Below, piece after piece: positions 1 through 6,560 of a stretch of DNA of 9,334 nucleotides. The stretch covers positions 1 to 9,334 of the forward strand of contig JAGWJK010000104.1 in NCBI GenBank assembly GCA_028865845.1, in the 5' to 3' direction. A model generated the notes under the pieces. It was not told the DNA's origin and did not search any database. It saw only the letters and a program-made list of their open reading frames with translations. The number at the start of each line of letters is the position of its first letter. Position 1 is the first letter of the stretch. This DNA is from Rhizobiaceae bacterium (GTDB lineage Bacteria > Pseudomonadota > Alphaproteobacteria > Rhizobiales > Rhizobiaceae). Made by a program: the position numbers and the translations under genes.

Positions 1-731
1 AAAATCTCTTCAGAAGAAGCTTCCTCTACGATGCGACCGAGATACATCACGGCAACGCGATCGGAGACATTGCGCACCACTTTCAAGTCATGGCTGATGA
101 AGACCATGGTGATGCCGCGCGTTTCCTGGAGGTCGCGCAGCAAATTGACCACCTGTGCCTGGATCGAAACGTCAAGGGCCGAGACCGGCTCGTCGCAGAC
201 CAGCAACTGCGGATCGCTGGCGATCGCCCGCGCAATGACCACGCGCTGGCGCTGGCCACCGGACAATTCATGCGGATAGCTGCTCTCCTGATCCCGGCGC
301 AGGCCGACGGCCTGGATGAGGCTCGTAACGCGGTCGCGGCGCTCGGCTTCGGTGCCGATGTTATGGATGGCGAGCGGCTCGCCGATCTGCGCTCCGATGG
401 TCAGGCGACGATCCAGGGCCGCAAGCGGGTCCTGGAAGACGAGCTGCATGCGGGCGCGGTATTTGCGCCAGGCGGCGGTCTCGAGCGCCGGCATCGGCTG
501 GCCATCGAAACGCACCTGGCCGGCGGAGGGTGGTTCCAGACCAAGCAGCAGCCGGCCGGTCGTGGATTTGCCGGAACCGGATTCGCCGACGATGCCAAGC
601 GTCGTTCCCGCCGCCACGGCAAGTGAAACGCCGTCGACGGCATGGACCGCAGTCGGTCGGCCGAGGAGGCCGCGACGGGAGAAATAGGTCTTGGTAAGAT
701 CGGTTGCCTCGATCATCGGATCCGTGGTCAC
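1..731 (-). CDS. Oligopeptide/dipeptide-type ABC transporter ATP-binding protein, DppF/OppF-like (3' end missing)
   Basis: Second ATPase of a peptide-family importer; it hydrolyses ATP on the inner face of the cytoplasmic membrane to drive uptake. The 243 residues in the window (counted from the GTG at 731) contain a Walker A GESGSGKS (49-56), a Q-loop Gln100, a perfect LSGGQ signature (156-160), a Walker B ending in CDEP with Asp180-Glu181, and the switch His214. The C-terminal oligopeptide-transporter extension lies beyond the left edge, so the gene is cut by the window and not truncated in nature. The GTG start overlaps the stop codon of the upstream ATPase gene in a GTGA, with GGGAG about ten bases before it. 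The in-frame ATG at 716 is an alternative start with no visible ribosome binding site. Family assignment is secure; the transported substrate cannot be read from the ATPase. Confidence 0.93.
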   Translation of the reverse strand, partial: MTTDPMIEATDLTKTYFSRRGLLGRPTAVHAVDGVSLAVAAGTTLGIVGESGSGKSTTGRLLLGLEPPSAGQVRFDGQPMPALETAAWRKYRARMQLVFQDPLAALDRRLTIGAQIGEPLAIHNIGTEAERRDRVTSLIQAVGLRRDQESSYPHELSGGQRQRVVIARAIASDPQLLVCDEPVSALDVSIQAQVVNLLRDLQETRGITMVFISHDLKVVRNVSDRVAVMYLGRIVEEASSEEI

Positions 732-1735
732 GATACCGTTGCTCCCTGACGATTTTCGGCTGTGTTCGCGCTTAGCGCGACGATGCTTTCGGTAATCGGA
801 TGGAAGCAGGCGGCTTCGCGGCCGCCATCGAGCGCGAGCAGCTGCGGCAGGCTGTTGTGACAGAGTTCCGAGGTGTGGCCGCAGCGCGGTGCGAAGGCGC
901 ATCCGCCCGGAAGGCGGCCAGGTTGCGGCACCGTGCCTGGGATCGGCACCATGCGCTCCCGGCCACCATCCAGACGTGGGATCGCGTCGAACAGGCCGCG
1001 GGTATAGGGATGGCGCGGCTGCCTGAAGAGCGCTTCCGTCGAGCATTTCTCGACAATGCGGCCGGCATACATGACGCAGACACGCTCGCAGACCTGCGAG
1101 ACGGCGCCGAGATCATGGCTGATGAAAACGATCGCCATGCCGGTCTCGGCCCGGATGGAAATAAGCAGATCGAGGATCTGCGCCTGGATGGTGGCATCCA
1201 GCGCGGTGGTCGGCTCGTCGGCCACCAGCAGATCGGGATTTCCGGCAAGCGCCATGGCGATCATCAGGCGCTGGTTCTGGCCGCCGGAAAACTCATGCGG
1301 AAAATTGTCGAAGCGACGCGCCGCATCCGGAATGCCGACCATTTCCATCAGCCGGATGGTTTCGAAGCGTGCGGCCTTTCCCGTCAGGCCGCGATGCAGC
1401 TCGACGGCCTCGGCGATCTGCCGGCCGGCGCGGATGACCGGATTGAGCGAGCTGGAGGGGTCTTGAAAAATCATGGCGATGCGGCGACCACGGACGCTTT
1501 CGAGCGCTGTGCGCGAGGCGCCGACGAGCTGCTGTTCGCCGAGGCGGACGCTGCCGGCAATCGTCGCCTTGCCCGGCAGGAGGCCGAGCGCGGCAAGCCA
1601 GGTCACCGACTTGCCGCAGCCGGATTCACCGACGAGACCGACGGCCTCGCCCTTTTCGATGGCAAGATCGATACCGTGCAGAACCTGGGTGCCGCTGAAG
1701 GCGACCGTCAGATCGGAGATTTCCACGAGTGGCAT
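728..1735 (-). CDS. Oligopeptide/dipeptide-type ABC transporter ATP-binding protein, DppD/OppD-like
   Basis: First ATPase of the importer, complete at 335 aa, a normal length for DppD/OppD. Visible motifs in order are Walker A GESGCGKS (36-43), Q-loop Gln91, signature FSGGQNQR (149-156), Walker B LLVADEP (169-175), and switch His207. The signature differs slightly from the usual LSGGQ(R/M)QR, with Phe for Leu and Asn before QR. The C-terminal oligopeptide-transporter domain has four cysteines at 279, 285, 292 and 310, the spacing C-x5-C-x6-C-x17-C; DppD proteins of this type are known to hold an iron-sulfur cluster there. The ATG at 1735 is preceded by AAGGAGG at good distance. The gene follows the binding-protein gene after 78 bases that contain a terminator-like hairpin, and its stop overlaps the start of the next ATPase gene, which suggests translational coupling. 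Confidence 0.95.
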   Translation of the reverse strand: MPLVEISDLTVAFSGTQVLHGIDLAIEKGEAVGLVGESGCGKSVTWLAALGLLPGKATIAGSVRLGEQQLVGASRTALESVRGRRIAMIFQDPSSSLNPVIRAGRQIAEAVELHRGLTGKAARFETIRLMEMVGIPDAARRFDNFPHEFSGGQNQRLMIAMALAGNPDLLVADEPTTALDATIQAQILDLLISIRAETGMAIVFISHDLGAVSQVCERVCVMYAGRIVEKCSTEALFRQPRHPYTRGLFDAIPRLDGGRERMVPIPGTVPQPGRLPGGCAFAPRCGHTSELCHNSLPQLLALDGGREAACFHPITESIVALSANTAENRQGATVS

Positions 1736-1765
1736 TGCTGCCTCCTTCTCCCGCTCGGGCGACTG

Positions 1766-1801
1766 AAATAAAAAACGAGCCGGAGGCGTTTCGCCCCCGG
1801 C
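1766..1801 (-). terminator. Terminator- or attenuator-like hairpin between the binding-protein and ATPase genes
   Basis: On the minus strand a 10-bp GC-rich stem (one G-U pair) with a three-base AAA loop is followed after three bases (TCG) by TTTTTTATTT. The arms are 1792-1801 and 1779-1788; the T-run corresponds to 1766-1775. It starts 12 bases after the stop of the substrate-binding protein gene and before the DppD-like gene. By analogy with other ABC operons it may end most transcripts after the abundantly needed binding protein, or stabilise the 3' end of that message, while some polymerases read through. Confidence 0.75.
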
Positions 1802-1813
1802 CCGGCGATATCG

Positions 1814-3448
1814 TTAGGCCCAGTTGCCCTGACGGAAGTCCATCGCGAAGGCCGAAGCAGCCTTCCACTTGAGCGCCTTCGGCTTGGCAGTGAACACCGC
1901 ATTCTGGTGCAGAATCGTGTAGGCCGGGTCTTCGCGTTCGCAGATCTGCAGCATGCGGGCGAAAGCGTCATGACGCTTGGCGCGATCGGTGCTGGTTTCC
2001 AGGAAGGTCGAGAGCGTGTTCATCTCCGGATTGGTCCATTCGCCGACCTGCTGCTGCTGGCCGTTCGGGCCGTGCTGGGCGACGATGGAGGAGACCGGAT
2101 CGTTGAAGCTTGCCGAATTCGACCAGTCGCGCACGGCGCGCGTCGGGGTCTTTTCCAGGATCGCCTGCCAGTTTTCCTTCATGGCGATCTCGACGTTGAG
2201 GCCGACCTGGTTCCACATCTCCACGAGGATCTGCGCCGTCGGCGTCTGGTTGGTGTAGTAGTTGTCGAGCAGGCGATAGGGGATCACGTCGCCCTTGTAG
2301 TTGGCTTCCTTGAGCAACTGGCGCGCCATGTCGGGATTGTATTCCGGAACGGTCCAGCCCTTGACGAACATGTCGCCGTAGAAGTCCCACTGCAGGCCGG
2401 CCGGAACCACGGTGCGGCCGGACCACAGCGAATCGACGATCGCCTGGCGGTCGATGGCATGGGTGAAGGCGCGGCGAACCAGCGGATTGGCAAGCTGCGG
2501 ATGGTTCTTGTCGAAGACGGTCAGGCGGTGGTTGGTGATTGTGCCGCCCTGGACTTCGAATGCGGCGTTCTTTTCGATGCCCTGGATTTGGTCCGGCGGG
2601 ATGTCGCAGGCGAACTGGTACTGACCGGACAGCAGGCCGTTGACGCGCGAAGCGACTTCCGGGACTTCGACGAAGCGGATCTGCTTCAGCGGCGGACGGC
2701 CGCCCCAGTATTCGTCATGCGCTTCATAGACCAGATAGGTGTCCGGCTTGAAATCGGCGACGCGATAAGGGCCGGTGGTGATCGGCGCGCGGGCCCAGTC
2801 GAGATAGCTCTTGGCGTCTTCCCAGCCGCGACGGCTGGCAATGGCGCTGGCAACGACCGAAAGACGGCCTTCCATGGTGACGTCGGGCGAACCGTTGACG
2901 AAACGGACGGTGTACTTGTCGACGATCTCGACGCCCTGCAGAGCCGGCCAGAAACGGCGGGCGGTCGCCGGCACTTCCGGGGGCAGTTCCTTGCCCTGGT
3001 TGCGGATCGGGTTGGTTTCGTTGACATAGATGGTCTTGCCGGCGCTCGGCTGCGTGTCGGCAAACATGCGTTCCTTGCTGAAGGAGAACGCGACGTCTTC
3101 TGCCGTCAGTTCCTGGCCGTTGTGGAACTTGACGCCCTGGCGCAGCTTGAGCTCGACGGTCTTGTCGTCGATACGGCGCCATTCGGTGGCGAGTTCCGGG
3201 CGTGCGGTGAGACCACTCAGCCAGTTCAGGCCGATCAGGCCTTCCCAGAGCGACGAATTGAAGATGCGCTGGCCGACATTCGACTGTTCGCGCAGCGGGT
3301 CCATCGTATTGGTGTTGGAAATCTTCTGCACGGCGATGGTGATCGACGGGCGGTTGTCGGCCTGGGCGATCGAGAATCGCGGCAGGATGAGCGAGCCGGC
3401 GGCGGCAGTCGCCATGCCGAGCGCGTCACGACGGGTAATATTGACCAT
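1814..3448 (-). CDS. ABC transporter substrate-binding protein, family 5 (peptide/nickel/opine type), Tat-exported
   Basis: Periplasmic receptor of 544 aa that captures the substrate and hands it to the membrane transporter. Residues 1-30 form a twin-arginine signal: an RR pair at 6-7 within TRRDALGM, a hydrophobic Ala/Leu-rich stretch, and a probable cleavage after the AQA at 28-30. The mature part has typical SBP_bac_5 sequence: an early segment on the Asn-Thr-Met-Asp-Pro pattern, an ELKLRQGVKFHNGQELTAED block near 110-130, and a C-terminal lobe ending at the stop. The ATG at 3448 has AAGGAG eight bases upstream. It lies 48 bases after the pehA-like gene and ahead of the two ATPase genes. 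The family binds di- and oligopeptides, opines, sugars or metal chelates; specificity is not deducible here. Pairing with a phosphonate/phosphodiester hydrolase makes a phospho-organic ligand a reasonable guess only. Confidence 0.94.
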   Translation of the reverse strand: MVNITRRDALGMATAAAGSLILPRFSIAQADNRPSITIAVQKISNTNTMDPLREQSNVGQRIFNSSLWEGLIGLNWLSGLTARPELATEWRRIDDKTVELKLRQGVKFHNGQELTAEDVAFSFSKERMFADTQPSAGKTIYVNETNPIRNQGKELPPEVPATARRFWPALQGVEIVDKYTVRFVNGSPDVTMEGRLSVVASAIASRRGWEDAKSYLDWARAPITTGPYRVADFKPDTYLVYEAHDEYWGGRPPLKQIRFVEVPEVASRVNGLLSGQYQFACDIPPDQIQGIEKNAAFEVQGGTITNHRLTVFDKNHPQLANPLVRRAFTHAIDRQAIVDSLWSGRTVVPAGLQWDFYGDMFVKGWTVPEYNPDMARQLLKEANYKGDVIPYRLLDNYYTNQTPTAQILVEMWNQVGLNVEIAMKENWQAILEKTPTRAVRDWSNSASFNDPVSSIVAQHGPNGQQQQVGEWTNPEMNTLSTFLETSTDRAKRHDAFARMLQICEREDPAYTILHQNAVFTAKPKALKWKAASAFAMDFRQGNWA

Positions 3449-3496
3449 GAAAATAGCTCCTTGAGTTCAGTTCGACTATTGGGAGTTCGGTAATGC

Positions 3497-5041
3497 TTAT
3501 CGGTCGCGTTCGATCAGGCCCTTGGGACCCGAGCGATAGTGGGTGAGTGTCCGGTCGGCGTGCTTCAGCCGCCAGGACAAGGCTTTCTGGGCGTAGTCGC
3601 GCACGAGCGCCGCATGAGCGGGATCGTCGGCGAGATTGACGAATTCGTCAGGATCGTGCGCAAGGTCGAAGAACAGCGGCGGCAGCGCAGCGAAATGGAC
3701 GTATTTGTAGCGCTCGTCCTGCACGACGCAGAGGCTGCAGTCGTTCTGATCGAGGCCGAGAACCGGCTGCGGCTCGGAATAAAACACGTCGCGGAAATCG
3801 TACTCGTAGTGCAGTTCCGTGCGCCAGTTGTCCGGACGTTCGCCCTTCAGGAACGGCAGCAAGGTCTCGCCGTCGCAGGCGCGCGGAATATCGCCGCCGA
3901 GCCAATCAAGAATGGTCGGCATGACGTCGATGCTCTCGGTGAAGGCTTCCTCGATGCTGCCGGCCTGCGGGTTGTCGCCGGCGTTCTTGATGACGAGCGG
4001 GATGCGGAAGCTCTCGTCGTTGTAGCCGATCTTGCCGAGCAGATGATGATCGCCCAGCTGTTCGCCATGATCGCTGGTGAAGATGATCAGCGTGTCGTCC
4101 CACTGGCCGGTCTGGTCGAGATAGGCAAACACCTGGCCGAGGCAATCGTCGATCTCGCTGATGAGGCCGCAATAGGTGGCGCGCATCTGGCGGATATCGG
4201 CCTCGTCCAGCGTCGCGCCGGAGCCTTCGGCACCCTGGAAGAAGGAGCCGCGGCGGATGCTGTCGATGTAGAATTTCATCAACGGATGCTGCGCGCTTTC
4301 CATCTCCGGATCGGCGGCGCGGATCGGGGCCGGCATGTCCTCCGGGCGATACATTTCATGAAAAGGTGCTGAGGCGACGAAGGGCGGATGCGGACGGTAA
4401 TAGCCGAGATGCAGGAAGAACGGCTTGCCGGCACGACCCTTCAGATAGGTGAGAGCCCGTTCGGTGAAGTAAGTGGAATCGGAATATTCGCGCGGAATGC
4501 GTGACGGGCGATTGGTTGCCCCGACCACGGCATCCTCGCCTTCCGGAAGCCAGATATCGGGCCGGTTTTCCGGCAGATCGAAGCCTTGCTGTGCCACCCA
4601 GCCGAAATAGCCTTCCATGTTCGGCTCGAAGGCGCCGACGGAGTGGAAGCCATCCATCATGTCGCCGAGCGCCAGGAAACGCGGATCGTTGATCGAGGTC
4701 GTGCGCGGGTCCGGAACGGTCGTCGTGTAGCCGACCAGCGCCGGATCATAGCCGACGCCGCGCAATGCCTTGGCGAGATTGAAATGCCTGCTGTCCAGCG
4801 GCACCGTGTTCTGCACGGCGCGGTGGTTCATCAGATAGAGGCCGGTCAGCAGGCTGGCGCGGGCGGGACCGCAGGGCACGCAGGTCGTCACGTGATTGCG
4901 GAAGGTGACGCCTTCCCGGCAAAGCCGGTCAAGGTTCGGCGTCTTCAGGAACGGCTCACGGCCATCGGCCCGCAACAGATGCGGAATGAAATCGGCCCGC
5001 CACTGGTCGACGACGATCAGAAGTACATTCTTGCGGCTCAT
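3497..5041 (-). CDS. pehA: Phosphonate monoester hydrolase / phosphodiesterase (sulfatase-fold, formylglycine enzyme)
   Basis: Cytoplasmic hydrolase of the alkaline phosphatase superfamily, 514 aa, the length I recall for the structurally studied Rhizobium leguminosarum enzyme. It cleaves phosphonate monoesters and phosphodiesters, and more slowly sulfate esters and sulfonates. Cys57 sits in the CGPAR motif (57-61) of the C-x-P-x-R type that is oxidised to the formylglycine nucleophile. Metal-binding positions Asp12 near the N-terminus and Asp324-His325 in the SDHG segment are present, as are Gln13, Asn78, Tyr105, Thr107, His218 and Lys337, residues I recall lining the active site of characterised relatives. 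There is no signal peptide, so the enzyme should act inside the cell. The ATG at 5041 has GAGG five bases upstream. It is first in a probable operon with a binding protein and two ABC ATPases, suggesting it processes what they import. Maturation needs a formylglycine-generating enzyme, not found in this window. Arylsulfatase or choline-sulfatase is a less likely alternative. Confidence 0.92.
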   Translation of the reverse strand: MSRKNVLLIVVDQWRADFIPHLLRADGREPFLKTPNLDRLCREGVTFRNHVTTCVPCGPARASLLTGLYLMNHRAVQNTVPLDSRHFNLAKALRGVGYDPALVGYTTTVPDPRTTSINDPRFLALGDMMDGFHSVGAFEPNMEGYFGWVAQQGFDLPENRPDIWLPEGEDAVVGATNRPSRIPREYSDSTYFTERALTYLKGRAGKPFFLHLGYYRPHPPFVASAPFHEMYRPEDMPAPIRAADPEMESAQHPLMKFYIDSIRRGSFFQGAEGSGATLDEADIRQMRATYCGLISEIDDCLGQVFAYLDQTGQWDDTLIIFTSDHGEQLGDHHLLGKIGYNDESFRIPLVIKNAGDNPQAGSIEEAFTESIDVMPTILDWLGGDIPRACDGETLLPFLKGERPDNWRTELHYEYDFRDVFYSEPQPVLGLDQNDCSLCVVQDERYKYVHFAALPPLFFDLAHDPDEFVNLADDPAHAALVRDYAQKALSWRLKHADRTLTHYRSGPKGLIERDR

Positions 5042-5118
5042 GACAACCTCGCTTTTACGGGAGGCTGTTTGCGGCGCGATTATTTCAGGGGCATGAACCT
5101 ATTCTCAAACTTCGATGA

Positions 5119-5142
5119 CGGACCTGTATCGGAAAAGGTCCG
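5119..5142. promoter_or_regulatory. Inverted repeat over the predicted pehA transcription start (possible operator)
   Basis: Perfect 7-bp arms CGGACCT (5119-5125) and AGGTCCG (5136-5142) are separated by ten bases. The repeat begins one base downstream of the TATAAT box on the minus strand and covers the predicted start point. This is where a repressor dimer would block transcription; alternatively it forms a hairpin at the 5' end of the messenger. No regulator gene is in the window to pair it with. Confidence 0.4.
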
Positions 5143-5143
5143 C

Positions 5144-5149
5144 ATTATA
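5144..5149 (-). promoter_or_regulatory. Candidate -10 box of the pehA operon promoter
   Basis: A perfect TATAAT on the minus strand about 100 bases upstream of the pehA-like start codon, in the divergent gap between pehA and the dehydrogenase gene. No good TTGACA-like -35 box is visible at 16-18 bases, so the promoter is either activator-dependent or weak. The predicted start point falls near 5137, inside the inverted repeat at 5119-5142. Confidence 0.45.
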
Positions 5150-5308
5150 CCGGAGGTTGCTGGCGTAACTTTGAGTATGTCATGCCGTGTGTCGAGGGCG
5201 ACTGCTAAAAGCCCTTAGCGGTCTTATTTCTCTTCATTTTTCGGTGATTGCCTTGCCGGCTCTCGTTCCGCCGTGCCTTATTGCCAGCCACGAAATGCAA
5301 AGCGATGC

Positions 5309-5313
5309 GGAGG
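5309..5313 (+). promoter_or_regulatory. Ribosome binding site that sets the dehydrogenase start
   Basis: GGAGG lies six bases before the ATG at 5320. The reading frame is open further upstream to an ATG at 5248, but that start would add 24 residues unlike the family and has no comparable ribosome binding site. Classical short-chain dehydrogenases begin a few residues before the first beta strand, as the 5320 start gives. Confidence 0.85.
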
Positions 5314-5319
5314 CAGGTC

Positions 5320-6060
5320 ATGGGACGGCTGGATGGCAAGGTGGCGCTGATATCGGGCGGTGCCCGCGGAATGGGAGCCGAGGAAGCACGGCTGTTTGCA
5401 GCCGAAGGCGCGAAGGTCGTGCTCGGCGACGTATTGCATGAGGAAGGCAGCAAGCTGGCCCAGGAGATCGGCGGCCTCTACGTGCCGCTCGACGTCTCCC
5501 GCGAGGCCGACTGGAACGAGGCCGTCGCCACGATCGAGCGGGAATTCGACGGCCTGCATGTCCTCGTCAACAATGCCGCGATTTTGAAACGTGCGCGGAT
5601 CGAGGATACGTCGCTCGACCTGTTCGAACAGGTGATCGCGGTCAACCAGACCGGCGTCTTCCTCGGCATGAAGGCTGCCGTGCGGCTGATGAAGAATAGC
5701 GGCGGCAGCATCGTCAATATCTCCTCGACCGCAGGCATTCGCGGCCCGGCCAACAATATCGCCTATGTCGCCTCGAAATTTGCCGTTCGCGGCATGACGA
5801 AGGTCGCGGCCAACGAATTTGCGGCCTATGGCATTCGCGTCAACTCGGTGCATCCCGGCTTGATCGAGACGCCGATGCTTGACGATTTCTACGATCAGGC
5901 TGCGATCGACGCCTTTGCTGCGAGGCAGTTGATCAACCGGCTCGGAACCGGCCGCGAGGTCGCCGAAATGGTTCTCTTCCTCGCGTCCGACGCCTCGTCC
6001 TATTCCACCGGCGCAGAGTTCATCTGTGATGGCGGCGTGACGACGGGCAACCGGCAATAA
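5320..6060 (+). CDS. Classical short-chain dehydrogenase/reductase (SDR family)
   Basis: NAD(P)-dependent oxidoreductase of 246 aa with a Rossmann fold, a usual length for classical SDRs. Motifs in order are the cofactor loop GGARGMG (13-19), Asp37 at the end of the second strand (favouring NAD over NADP), Asp58-Val59, NNAA (84-87), the structural Asn109, the catalytic Ser136 in the NISSTAG segment, and Tyr149-x3-Lys153 (YVASK), followed by HPG (178-180). The catalytic tetrad is therefore complete. It resembles the hydroxysteroid/cyclic alcohol dehydrogenase-like members annotated by homology in many rhizobia, but the substrate cannot be assigned. It is transcribed away from the pehA operon across a 278-base gap, so it may share regulation with it. 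Its 3' end overlaps a small convergent frame by about 41 bases. Confidence 0.95.
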   Translation: MGRLDGKVALISGGARGMGAEEARLFAAEGAKVVLGDVLHEEGSKLAQEIGGLYVPLDVSREADWNEAVATIEREFDGLHVLVNNAAILKRARIEDTSLDLFEQVIAVNQTGVFLGMKAAVRLMKNSGGSIVNISSTAGIRGPANNIAYVASKFAVRGMTKVAANEFAAYGIRVNSVHPGLIETPMLDDFYDQAAIDAFAARQLINRLGTGREVAEMVLFLASDASSYSTGAEFICDGGVTTGNRQ

Positions 6061-6278
6061 AGACGCTCATTCGCCGATCGTGCTCCACGAGGGCGACGAC
6101 GATCAGGCATTTTATCAACTCCATGCGATCCAGGATCAGCTGGCCCAATCCGCGAAGATCGGCGGCGGCTTCGCAGCTGGCGCCGAGTTTGGCGGCATAG
6201 TCGCGCAAATCGGAGGCAAGACCCCAGAGCCCACGATCCGAACTCGTCGAAAAATTCATTGCTGAAACCGGCGCCCAT
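6020..6278 (-). pseudogene. Small helical hypothetical protein, probably broken by a one-base frameshift
   Basis: A good ribosome binding site (GGAGGGAGAGGAAAG, 6279-6293) precedes an ATG at 6278 that opens a plausible N-terminus, MGAGFSNEFFDEF. In that frame the product soon turns arginine-rich and looks non-coding. One frame over, from about 6221 down to the stop at 6020, the sequence reads as a coherent, mostly helical protein with GC-ending codons (for instance DLRDYAAKLGAS and GQLILDRMELIKCLIVVALV). Removing one G from the GGGG run at 6222-6225 joins the two parts into a single protein of about 85 aa. The alternative is an intact protein from the ATG at 6259 in the second frame, but that start has no ribosome binding site. 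The family is not recognised. The last 41 bases overlap the end of the dehydrogenase gene on the other strand. Confidence 0.4.
6072..6095. repeat. Hairpin just after the dehydrogenase stop codon
   Basis: Arms TCGTG (6078-6082) and CACGA (6086-6090) with a CTC loop, extended by CGCC (6072-6075) and GGCG (6092-6095) across a small internal loop. It lies 12 bases after the dehydrogenase stop but has no following T-run, so it is at best a weak or Rho-assisted 3' end. It may also be incidental, because it sits inside the small minus-strand frame. Confidence 0.25.
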
Positions 6279-6560
6279 CTTTCCTCTCCCTCCAGGATTG
6301 CGACGATAACAGCCCATACGAATTCCCCCGAAAGAGAGCTGACCAAGCTCCGGCCGGAGTGAAAATCGCGACGGTCGGTACCTTTATACCCCAAAAGATC
6401 GAGATAGTTGCATCGTCCGGCCGACACACCCGATTTGGGAGGGAGCTGCGCCAATCGTAGGATGTGCTTCCCCCTTTGGACTAGATGACAAGAAAGTGAC
6501 ACAGCATCACAGTTTCGTGAGAATTTCTGTGAACTGCGCCATTGTTTAGGGGGCCCAATC
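6279..6560. other. Non-coding region between divergent small frame and cupin/JmjC-like gene
   Basis: About 280 bases with no convincing gene. It holds a perfect 12-bp palindrome CTCCGGCCGGAG (6348-6359), a minus-strand TATAAA (6383-6388) that could be the -10 box of the small frame, and near the right end an inverted repeat (6507-6532). No clear -35/-10 pair is visible for the rightward gene. Minus-strand frames running through here have shadow-like composition. Confidence 0.5.
6507..6532. promoter_or_regulatory. Inverted repeat upstream of the cupin/JmjC-like gene
   Basis: TCACAG (6507-6512) and CTGTGA (6527-6532) are perfect 6-bp arms separated by 14 bases, ending 28 bases before the start codon at 6561. 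The position would suit a repressor site or a leader hairpin. The half-sites point the opposite way to a CRP site (TGTGA-N6-TCACA), so it is not called as one. Confidence 0.3.

Noticed and set aside
800..1771. Plus-strand frame of 323 codons opposite the DppD-like gene
   Set aside because: The minus strand encodes a complete ABC ATPase with all motifs; the plus frame has no recognisable feature.
1907..3493. Long plus-strand open frame of 528 codons opposite the binding-protein gene
   Set aside because: It is a GC-rich mirror of a clear family-5 binding protein gene; no ribosome binding site, no domain, and Arg/Asp/Val-heavy composition typical of antisense frames.
3539..4372. Plus-strand frame of 277 codons opposite the pehA-like gene
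   Set aside because: Antisense shadow of a well-conserved enzyme whose catalytic residues are all in the other strand.
5248..5319. Upstream ATG extending the dehydrogenase by 24 residues
   Set aside because: No good ribosome binding site and no family precedent for the extension; GGAGG before 5320 sets the start.
5278..6057. Minus-strand frame of 259 codons opposite the dehydrogenase
   Set aside because: Shadow of a complete SDR with an intact catalytic tetrad.
6507..6532. CRP/FNR-type binding site
   Set aside because: The arms are TCACA...TGTGA, the reverse order of a CRP site, and the spacing of 14 is wrong.
6301..6560. Sigma-54 promoter for the JmjC-like gene
   Set aside because: A TTGCA occurs near 6410 but no GG-N10-GC spacing is present around it.
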